Origin: Planctomycetota bacterium
GTDB taxonomy: Bacteria > Planctomycetota > Phycisphaerae > Sedimentisphaerales > Anaerohalosphaeraceae
Direction of reading: 5' to 3'
DNA: 11,139 bases
Assembly (NCBI GenBank): GCA_030637065.1
Contig: DAOVVQ010000109.1
Span: 1-11,139, forward strand
A program made the position numbers and the translations under genes. Below are positions 1 through 5,755 of this stretch, in pieces. The notes under the pieces are model-generated. The model had not been told where the DNA came from. It made no database searches and saw nothing but the letters and a program-made list of their open reading frames with translations. Within the stretch, counting starts at the first letter, position 1. Each line of letters begins with the position of its first letter.

Positions 1-89
1 AGAGGCTCAAGCGGATTCTGGTTCCGCAATTCAGTAACCAACAGGTTCATAAAATCAATCTTCTGGCTTGCTGCTGAATTAACTTCCAT
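1..89 (-). CDS. flgD: Flagellar hook assembly (hook-capping) protein FlgD, N-terminal fragment
   Basis: Only the first 29 codons are inside the window; the gene continues past the left edge. The visible peptide contains FMNLLVTELRNQNPLEP, which matches the FlgD N-terminal signature (F-x-x-L-L-V-x-Q-L-x-N-Q-D/N-P-L-x-P). FlgD is exported through the flagellar type III apparatus and caps the growing hook rod so that FlgE subunits polymerise; this N-terminal segment carries the export and conserved region. The ATG at 89-87 was chosen because an AGGA lies about nine bases upstream on the minus strand and the signature starts soon after it. It is transcribed away from the rest of the window, downstream of a strong sigma-54 promoter at 168-183. 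Assignment rests on a short peptide, but the motif is distinctive and the flagellar context agrees. Confidence 0.82.
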   Translation of the reverse strand, partial: MEVNSAASQKIDFMNLLVTELRNQNPLEP

Positions 90-167
90 AATATATATTC
101 CTAAACTTAAACATCCCTTTTAGCGAAACCTCAGCCGTCTTGGCACTACTACCTCACCGCCGCAATG

Positions 168-183
168 TGCAATTATTGTGCCA
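168..183 (-). promoter_or_regulatory. Sigma-54 (RpoN) promoter for flgD
   Basis: On the minus strand the sequence reads TGGCAC-AATAA-TTGCA, matching the -24 (TGGCAC) and -12 (TTGCA) elements with the required spacing. Transcription would start near position 157, leaving about 68 bases of leader before the flgD ATG at 89. The only sizeable gene downstream on that strand is flgD. The core differs at one base from the site at 2422-2437 ahead of the fliL-flhA operon, which strongly suggests both are real and co-regulated. Confidence 0.85.
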
Positions 184-319
184 TACCAAAAGAACCCAAG
201 GCCTTTCAGGCATGTAACCCCTTGATTCAAAAGCACTTAAAAAAATACCTCCGGCTGTCAGATCCCTGCTCTAGCGCGCCCGGTGTAGCACTGAGATGGA
301 TAATAATTCCCCACCTGTA

Positions 320-509
320 GGAAAAATATGCCACCTTGCACCATCACAATCAGGAAAAACGTGCCACCGCCAACCATCGCAATCTGACAATATCCCAGGC
401 TCACTCCTGCCCGTGATTCGCCGATCCGCGGTGAAAAGCCGACTGCCGATCCCAATCCGCAGCAAAAAGTCGACCGCCCATGCCGATCCCGCTGAAAATT
501 GCCACCACC
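320..509. repeat. Degenerate 31-33 bp tandem repeat, possible insertion-sequence end remnant
   Basis: Two adjacent 33-base units (320-352 and 353-385) are identical at 25 of 33 positions; both start GGAAAAA and contain GCCACC and CCATC-CAATC. After a gap of about 45 bases, three more diverged units with an A-tract followed by GCCGAC, GTCGAC or GCCACC occur near 431-461, 462-493 and 494-509, at about 31-32 base spacing. Repeated A-tract/GGTGGC blocks of this type recall the multiple transposase-binding repeats at IS21-family ends. No transposase gene or target duplication is visible, so the IS link is only an inference. Confidence 0.5.
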
Positions 510-526
510 AAGAGCAAGCGGCAATA

Positions 527-577
527 TTGATGCAAGGTCCCATAAAAATTAAAGTTTCATCTTCTTTCTGCCGAATT
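527..577 (+). promoter_or_regulatory. Candidate promoter for the first sigma-54 activator (sigma-28-like or sigma-70-like)
   Basis: TAAAGTTT at 550-557, then 12 bases, then GCCGAATT at 570-577 resembles the flagellar sigma-28 (FliA) consensus TAAAGTTT-N11-GCCGATAA: the -35 block is complete, the -10 block matches at GCCGA only, and the spacer is one base long. The same stretch can be read as a weak sigma-70 promoter (TTGATG at 527-532, 17-base spacer, TAAAGT at 550-555). The activator ATG at 640 lies 55-80 bases downstream of either predicted start. These readings compete and neither is proven. Confidence 0.35.
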
Positions 578-639
578 TAAGCACATATAACGGAGGAGCG
601 AGATCCCTTCAACAACCGCTGGTTCAGTGAGTAATTGGT

Positions 640-2028
640 ATGGCATTAGAAAAGATTCTGGTAGTCGGCAAAGATATTGAAACGCAACAACTTGCGCGGC
701 CATTTACAAAACAACTCTTTTCAGCAGACGACATACACGACATCTGGGAAACAATCGACCATGTCGAACCACATCTTGTAGTTTTTGACCCGAACGTGCC
801 GCACGATCACATCTGTTCGTTCTTGAAAAAGTCCAAAAAGAGATCGTTATTGATACCCTCCATTGCCATCGGCACACAGCAGGAACAAAGCAGCAACGGC
901 GATTCTCTACTCGACCTTGGCATCTTCGACTGTCTCCAGGGAAAAGACCCAAAGCTTCTCGGCAAAGTCATAGACAGGATAAAAGCCATCGCCGCGGATA
1001 ACAACTCCGGCGATAATGATTTCTTCTCCGACCACTGCCCGCCTTCCGTTCGGATGGTCGGCACCAGCCCGGCGATCAACAGGTCCATCGAGATGATGAG
1101 GCTCGTCGCCCAAAGCTCATGCAACCCCGTACTCATCGTAGGCGAAACCGGAACCGGCAAGGAACTCGCCGCACAGGCCGTCCACACCATAAGGCACGGC
1201 AGCGATGCTAAATTCGTCGCCGTAAACTGTGCCGCACTTACCGCCAACTTGCTCGAAAGCGAACTCTTCGGGCACGTTAAGGGTTCATTTACCAGCGCCG
1301 ACCGCGAAAAGATCGGCCTGCTCGAACTCGCCGGAGAAGGAACTATCTTCCTCGATGAGATCAGCGAAATGCCGCTCGAACTTCAGGCAAAGCTCCTGAG
1401 AGTCCTCCAGGAAAAGATCTTCCGCAAAGTCGGCGGCATCAAGGACATCCTCTGCAAGGCGACAATAATCGCCTCCAGCAATCGGAATCTGCTCAAAGAA
1501 GTAGACGAAGGAAGGTTCAGAAGAGACCTGTATTATCGGCTATCAATCTGCCCGATCACCCTTGCCCCATTGAGGTCCGAGGACCGCAGCGACGACATTC
1601 TTCTCCTGGCCCAATACTTTATAAAGAACTCGACCATCTGCCCCGAAAAGACCGGCAAGATCAAGGGCCTGACCAAACTTGCCGCCGAAAACCTCAAGAA
1701 ACACCTCTGGCCGGGAAACGTCAGAGAACTTAGAAACGTCATCGAAAGAGCGATCATGCTCGAAAAGAGCGACAAGATCGGCCTGACCAATCTCCACATA
1801 CATCCGGAACAGTTCATGGAAGCATCCGCCAGCGCAGCTTCGGCTCCGACAAGAGACTTCTCGCTCGAAAGGGCGGAGAAGGAACTCGTCGCAAAGGCGC
1901 TCGATGAAGCCGGATGGCAAAAGACACGGGCTGCGGCAATGCTCGGGATCACCAGGGCAACCCTCTACGCAAAGGTAAAACAGTACAACATCCAGGCCCC
2001 GCAGACAAAGGTCGCCGTAACCGCCTAA
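640..2028 (+). CDS. Sigma-54-dependent transcriptional activator, NtrC/FlrC-like, with receiver-like domain
   Basis: A 462-residue bacterial enhancer-binding protein that would use ATP hydrolysis to open sigma-54 RNA polymerase promoters, probably the flagellar ones in this window. Residues 4-115 form a receiver-like domain with D12, a candidate phospho-acceptor D50 in VVFDPNVP, T79 and K102; one of the usual paired acidic residues near D12 is missing, so phosphorylation is uncertain. Residues about 138-370 are the AAA+ module: Walker A GETGTGKE (168-175), Walker B TIFLDE (235-240), sensor I near 278-283 and arginine-finger region RRDLYYRL (294-301). The sigma-54 contact loop reads GSFTSA (215-220) instead of GAFTGA, keeping the key F and T. 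A Fis-type helix-turn-helix lies at about 420-447. ATG 640 is the first start after an in-frame stop at 628 and directly precedes receiver strand 1; its ribosome site is weak. It stands alone, outside the downstream operon. No partner kinase is visible. Confidence 0.93.
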   Translation: MALEKILVVGKDIETQQLARPFTKQLFSADDIHDIWETIDHVEPHLVVFDPNVPHDHICSFLKKSKKRSLLIPSIAIGTQQEQSSNGDSLLDLGIFDCLQGKDPKLLGKVIDRIKAIAADNNSGDNDFFSDHCPPSVRMVGTSPAINRSIEMMRLVAQSSCNPVLIVGETGTGKELAAQAVHTIRHGSDAKFVAVNCAALTANLLESELFGHVKGSFTSADREKIGLLELAGEGTIFLDEISEMPLELQAKLLRVLQEKIFRKVGGIKDILCKATIIASSNRNLLKEVDEGRFRRDLYYRLSICPITLAPLRSEDRSDDILLLAQYFIKNSTICPEKTGKIKGLTKLAAENLKKHLWPGNVRELRNVIERAIMLEKSDKIGLTNLHIHPEQFMEASASAASAPTRDFSLERAEKELVAKALDEAGWQKTRAAAMLGITRATLYAKVKQYNIQAPQTKVAVTA

Positions 2029-2067
2029 AACAACTCAGCCATCAATACAGATCCCCGACGTCAACTA

Positions 2068-2210
2068 ATACCAATTCCACTAAAAAAATGCGCGTCAGTC
2101 CGTAGGATGGGTAACTTGTTACCCATGCGGTTCTGTATGCTCCTCCGTCAGCATGGGTAACAAAGTTACCCATCCTACAGGACTTATATCAGTCCCATTT
2201 TAAGAATGCG
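2068..2210. repeat. Miniature inverted-repeat / REP-like element with nested palindromes and flanking direct repeats
   Basis: The arms 2102-2128 and 2151-2178 are inverted copies differing by a single base insertion. Each arm is itself palindromic (GGGTAAC-TT-GTTACCC on the left), so the element can fold either as one long stem of about 27 base pairs with a 22-base loop or as two separate hairpins. The match continues outward weakly through AGTCC. Two imperfect 25-base direct repeats (2068-2092 and 2186-2210, about 18 of 25 identical, both ending AATGCG) bracket it. This architecture suits a non-autonomous mobile repeat of the REPIN/MITE kind. Lying 74 bases after the activator stop, it could also act as a transcription barrier, although no U-tract follows. 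Confidence 0.75.
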
Positions 2211-2218
2211 TTCGGTGC

Positions 2219-2242
2219 CATACTTGTGCTTGCACAAGCATG
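2219..2242. promoter_or_regulatory. 24 bp dyad, candidate activator-binding (enhancer) site or second repeat hairpin
   Basis: CTTGTGC-TT-GCACAAG (2223-2238) is a perfect 7+7 palindrome, extended by CAT/ATG on each side after one mismatch. Its centre is about 217 bases before the predicted start of the 2422-2437 sigma-54 promoter, a normal distance for a sigma-54 enhancer site. The alternative is that it belongs to the neighbouring repeat element, since its outer ATG/CAT steps resemble that hairpin. I did not find a matching copy upstream of the flgD promoter, which weakens the enhancer reading. Confidence 0.4.
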
Positions 2243-2421
2243 TTTGAGCCTCCTATGTGCCTGCGCCAGTTTTTACGTCATTTACCACACCCCATTCGCG
2301 CCGGCAGGCGTATGGAATGCGTACACCACCGCCGATTTTCAGACACTCAAACACTTAGCTTATACCCCTGTAAACGTCTAAAAACCGCGATATCGCCCAA
2401 AAAACCGCCCAAACCGCCATC

Positions 2422-2437
2422 TGGCACAATTATTGCA
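2422..2437 (+). promoter_or_regulatory. Sigma-54 (RpoN) promoter of the TPR-fliL-fliM-fliN-flhA operon
   Basis: The sequence TGGCAC-AATTA-TTGCA has complete -24 and -12 elements at canonical spacing. The predicted start is near 2448, giving a leader of about 78 bases before the ATG at 2526. Its 16-base core differs from the flgD promoter at one spacer base. No equally good promoter was noticed further into the operon, so this one probably serves all genes up to flhA. Confidence 0.87.
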
Positions 2438-2525
2438 CTTTCAACATCGGCTCTAATTACTGCGCCTGCAAAGTTAGTGCGCCGCGACCGGTGATGCAAT
2501 AACGTTTGCAACGGGAAAAGAAGCG

Positions 2526-4961
2526 ATGGAAACACAAGAAAAAAACCTGTTTGACCAGGCGGCAAGAACGCCGAGCGTCTCGGAGGTCTTCGCAAAGGAG
2601 ACCAAAAAGGACGTCAGCGCACGCGATATCTTTGCCGCCGACGAGAATCTCATCACCCTGATCGAGAGCAGAAACCCCTCTCTGATCGCAAGGGCCCAGA
2701 AAAAGGCCGTAAGAACCGCATCCGGGCTATTCTCGGCGACCAACATTGTCCTTATTGTAAACATGCTGGCGATTACCGCCCTTGTAGCCTACCTGCTCCT
2801 GAGAAAGCCCGCACCCGCCGTACCAACCGCTGTCAACAACGTAGCGACACCCCCAGCCACAACGAGCACCGCCGAGCCGGGCAGTCCGGATTACACCAGG
2901 GCCAACCCCAAGCTCGATGAAGCCGTCTCATGGCAGGTCGCCGAAGAGCTTTACAGAACGGGCGAGTACCATGACGCCTCCTACGTATTCCACAGGCTCG
3001 CTGAAAATATCACCGCAAACACAGCCGGCGACGAATTCATCAGGGACTTTCTTAACCTGCGCAAGGCCTTATCACTTCACCAGATGGACTACAACGCCGA
3101 CAGCAGCGAAATGTTCACCATCGCACTTGGCAGCGGCTCACCCGTCGTAAGGGCACTGGCAAACTATCACCTCGCCTTCATTGAAGGCAGAAACAAGCAG
3201 TATCTAAGCGCAAGAACAAGGGCATACAGGGTGCTGGCACTGATCAGGGCCTTTCAGGACAGCTTTTCGCCAAACCTTCCGGCGGACTGCTATTTCATGG
3301 TCGCCGAGAACCTGACCAGGAAGATCATGACGCTGTCCAATGCGACCGATACCCTGCCCGGCAAGCTCTGGACCGACACCATGAGAATCGAAGCCATCCC
3401 GAAAATGGATCAGGAACAACTGCGAACTTTCCTCCAGGCAGGGGTCTACAACATAAGCGTAGGTGCCCTGAGCCCGGTGATAGAGAAAAACAGCAATCTT
3501 ACCGTCGGATCCCAGTGGTCGGCGATCTGCATGGACGCTCCCCTGGAAGAGATGCTCGCACGCTTCGCCGCAGCTACGGGTATGAACATGACCTGGCAAA
3601 ACGGGGCCGATTCCTACAGCCAGAGGTCTACCACGCTCTATCTGCCCCAGGCCTCCAAACAATATGTAGCCGAGGTCGCCGTCGGAAGCGCAGGACTCAT
3701 CGCACGCTTTCGCGACGACAATGCCATCATCTATAATCCCGAAATGTATGAGAGCCTCGCCCAATACAAGGACCTGCTGGCGAGAGAGGCGATCTCAGTG
3801 TGGCGATATTTCCTCCTGCGATACCGCGGCGACCACCGAACGCCCAACGCCCACTTCGCCCTTGGCCTCATCCAGGACCATGCCGACGAGACCATCGGTG
3901 CACTCGGCGAATACAAGCTCGTCGCCAGCCGATATTCCGCAAGCAACCTTGCACCATACGCACTCTTAAACTCAAGCCGCCTGAAAACCAAAATCCGCGA
4001 CTACACCGGAGCAACCCAGGACCTCACCGAACTTATCATACAGTACCCCGACTTCAAAATGGCCGACCAGGCATCGCTCTATCTCGCCGAGGCAACCATG
4101 CGCAACGGGCTTTTTGACGATGCGATCAGAATGTTCTACAAGGCCTATAATCTCGACATCAACCCGCAGTCTCAGCAGACCGCCGCATACGGCCTGGCAA
4201 ACTGTTTCTACAAGACCAAACAGTACGAAAAAGCCCGGGAGTGGTTTACACACGCCATCGAGATGACCGGCAACGCCTCCGACGACCGCCTGAAACCGGC
4301 ATACTACATGCTCGGCGAAACATACCTCCAATTGGGTGACGACAAAAAGGCTGCTGACGCACTCAAAAACGCCGTCGACAACCCGGCGAACAAAGAGCAG
4401 TTCATAAAGGTCACACTCAAACTTGTCGAGGCCGAGATCAGACAGGAAAACTTCGTTACCGCCCTCAATACCCTTGAAAACATTCCCGCCGAACAGCTCG
4501 CACAGGAACATGCAACCGAAGTACTCATCAAGAAAGCAACCGTCTTGCGCCTGCTCGACATCCCTGACACGGCAATATCCATGTTAAGACACAAGATCGA
4601 ATTCATCGCCGACGCCACCCAAAGGGCAAAATTATCATTCGAGTTGGCCAGATGCTACATGCAGGTCGGAGATATCCGCGTCGCTCGCGAGGAACTAAGC
4701 GATGTCATCTCGGACATGCCGCCCGGACCCAAGGCACTCCAGGCTCAACTCCTGCTGGCAGAGGCCACCATGGAACTGCAAGAATATGCCCAGGTAAGGA
4801 TAACCTGCCTTAATCTCCTCAATAGCGGCGTTAACGACCCAGCCATGCGACAACAGGCACTAAGCCTTCTCGGCAAGAGCTACACAGAGCTTGATCAGCA
4901 CGATAAAGCCGCACTGGCATACGCAGGTATCTTTGACAAAGCAGGATCGGAGAGAAATTGA
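2526..4961 (+). CDS. Membrane-anchored periplasmic TPR protein with an STN-like domain, flagellar-operon associated
   Basis: An 811-residue protein I cannot assign to a named gene. Residues 1-71 are polar, ending in basic residues (K59, K60, R63), followed by one membrane segment at 72-92 and a Pro/Ala/Thr linker at 94-118. This predicts a cytoplasmic N-terminus with about 700 residues in the periplasm. Helical TPR-like repeats cover roughly 130-270 and 415-805; examples are NAHFALGLIQDHADETIGAL (441-460), AAYGLANCFYKTKQYEKARE (553-572) and KPAYYMLGETYLQLGDDKKA (590-609). Between them, about 327-405 has the beta-alpha-beta look of a secretin/TonB N-terminal (STN) domain, including MDAPLEEMLARFAAATGMNM. 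The ATG follows a modest GGGAAAAGAAG ribosome site. As first gene after the sigma-54 promoter and overlapping the next TPR gene by four bases, it is probably a scaffold for flagellar assembly or outer-membrane passage; that role is inferred. Confidence 0.85.
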   Translation: METQEKNLFDQAARTPSVSEVFAKETKKDVSARDIFAADENLITLIESRNPSLIARAQKKAVRTASGLFSATNIVLIVNMLAITALVAYLLLRKPAPAVPTAVNNVATPPATTSTAEPGSPDYTRANPKLDEAVSWQVAEELYRTGEYHDASYVFHRLAENITANTAGDEFIRDFLNLRKALSLHQMDYNADSSEMFTIALGSGSPVVRALANYHLAFIEGRNKQYLSARTRAYRVLALIRAFQDSFSPNLPADCYFMVAENLTRKIMTLSNATDTLPGKLWTDTMRIEAIPKMDQEQLRTFLQAGVYNISVGALSPVIEKNSNLTVGSQWSAICMDAPLEEMLARFAAATGMNMTWQNGADSYSQRSTTLYLPQASKQYVAEVAVGSAGLIARFRDDNAIIYNPEMYESLAQYKDLLAREAISVWRYFLLRYRGDHRTPNAHFALGLIQDHADETIGALGEYKLVASRYSASNLAPYALLNSSRLKTKIRDYTGATQDLTELIIQYPDFKMADQASLYLAEATMRNGLFDDAIRMFYKAYNLDINPQSQQTAAYGLANCFYKTKQYEKAREWFTHAIEMTGNASDDRLKPAYYMLGETYLQLGDDKKAADALKNAVDNPANKEQFIKVTLKLVEAEIRQENFVTALNTLENIPAEQLAQEHATEVLIKKATVLRLLDIPDTAISMLRHKIEFIADATQRAKLSFELARCYMQVGDIRVAREELSDVISDMPPGPKALQAQLLLAEATMELQEYAQVRITCLNLLNSGVNDPAMRQQALSLLGKSYTELDQHDKAALAYAGIFDKAGSERN

Positions 4962-5755
4962 AGAACACCCGCAAAATCCTGATAGTCCTGCCAACAGCTG
5001 CCATCGCAATGCTGATCGTCTGCCAGGTTGCCGCACAAACTACGCCGGCTCCGGAAACAGAGGCCGACCGGGATATCATAGAAAATTCAAAGGCTCTTCG
5101 CAGGCAGTTGATGCAGATCGACATGATCGCCATCCCGCAGCAGACACCGGATGGCACGCGAAACAAGGATATCCTTGCCGAGATGATCGAGCAGGTAAGA
5201 GCCCTGGATCTTCCGCAACTGCCAGCCGCCAATACGGATCACATCAAGCCTAAATCGCTTCCCAGGCAGGTAAATATCGAGATGCAAACTTCGGCTCAAA
5301 CCAAATATACCGCCGGATCCACCGATAACCCGATAACGACCGCGACCGGCAAGGCACCCGGCGGCAACCCTTCCACTATTGACAAAATCGCCCTGCTGCT
5401 TGCCGCTCTGGATGATAATCCGCAGGACATAGCCGAGCCTTTGGCGATCGCCGAGGCCCTCTTCGCAACCGGAAACCACAAACATGCCGCAAGGTTCTAC
5501 CAACTCGCCCTCGACCGGATAACTGGCGACACCAAAGACCTGGAGCAACCGTGGATCCTCTTTCAACTTGGCAATTGCCTGAAAAGGACCGACCACACCA
5601 ACGCATACAAGGCCTACGAACAGCTCATTGGCGAGTATCCCAATTCGCACTGGACCGGCGCGGCAAAAGCACAACAGCAGACTCTGGCATGGCTCGAACA
5701 GAACTCATCCTTAATATCATTGGAGCAAAACGATAGTGACCCAAACAGTCTCTGA
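4958..5755 (+). CDS. Secreted TPR protein, probable partner of the preceding membrane TPR protein
   Basis: A 265-residue protein starting at TTG 4958, which overlaps the TGA stop of the previous gene (TTGA) and has GGAG five bases upstream; translational coupling is likely. Residues 1-26 form a Sec signal peptide: MKNTRK, a hydrophobic core to about 22, and a cleavage site after VAA (24-26). The mature protein begins with a charged, helical stretch (33-85), then a low-complexity Thr/Pro/Gly linker (86-138), then TPR-like helices from about 157 to 246, including AEALFATGNHKHAARFYQLA and LFQLGNCLKRTDHTNAYKAYEQLI. The C-terminal part resembles the TPR module of periplasmic proteins such as CpoB/YbgF, but the N-terminal part does not clearly match, so no symbol is given. 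It ends inside the next gene (20-base overlap). A periplasmic role with the upstream TPR protein is inferred from co-expression. Confidence 0.85.
   Translation: MKNTRKILIVLPTAAIAMLIVCQVAAQTTPAPETEADRDIIENSKALRRQLMQIDMIAIPQQTPDGTRNKDILAEMIEQVRALDLPQLPAANTDHIKPKSLPRQVNIEMQTSAQTKYTAGSTDNPITTATGKAPGGNPSTIDKIALLLAALDDNPQDIAEPLAIAEALFATGNHKHAARFYQLALDRITGDTKDLEQPWILFQLGNCLKRTDHTNAYKAYEQLIGEYPNSHWTGAAKAQQQTLAWLEQNSSLISLEQNDSDPNSL

Larger units (their letters stand above)
90..639. other. Gene-poor intergenic region between flgD and the first sigma-54 activator
   Basis: I see no convincing protein gene in these 550 bases. Open frames here (for example minus strand 258-524 and plus strand 296-580) have no ribosome site or recognisable domain, and their translations simply reflect the tandem repeat at 320-509. 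The region contains the minus-strand sigma-54 promoter (168-183), the degenerate repeat, and candidate promoter elements for the plus-strand activator (527-577). A GGAGGAG at 592-598 looks like a ribosome site but has no start codon at a usable distance. Confidence 0.6.
2029..2525. other. Regulatory and repeat-rich intergenic region upstream of the flagellar operon
   Basis: This stretch of about 500 bases has no supported gene. An 84-codon frame at 2240-2494 runs through the sigma-54 promoter and lacks a ribosome site or domain. The region holds a long hairpin bracketed by direct repeats (2068-2210), a 24 bp dyad (2219-2242) and the sigma-54 promoter (2422-2437). Between 2243 and 2421 I see only short, unconvincing symmetries such as CGCCGGCAGGCG near 2297. 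Confidence 0.6.

Noticed and set aside
140..155. Plus-strand TGGCAC as a sigma-54 -24 element toward the activator at 640
   Set aside because: At the correct distance there is no TTGC or GC -12 element (the sequence is CCTCA), and the gene is almost 500 bases away.
350..369. Minus-strand TGGCACG-TTTT as another sigma-54 promoter
   Set aside because: The -12 position reads TCCT, not TTGC; the TGGCAC arises from the repeat unit.
320..509. CRISPR array
   Set aside because: The units are adjacent, diverged and without unique spacers, and no cas gene is near.
258..543. Overlapping minus-strand and plus-strand frames of 88-94 codons
   Set aside because: They translate the degenerate tandem repeat, lack ribosome sites and show no domain; the apparent peptide repeats (GGGTFFL/GGIFFL) come from the DNA repeat.
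592..598. GGAGGAG as the ribosome site of the gene at 640
   Set aside because: It is 41 bases from the ATG, and no in-frame start lies closer because a stop occurs at 628-630; it may be incidental or part of a leader structure.
2240..2494. An 84-codon plus-strand frame before the large TPR gene
   Set aside because: It starts within the 24 bp dyad and runs through the sigma-54 promoter, with no ribosome site and no recognisable sequence.
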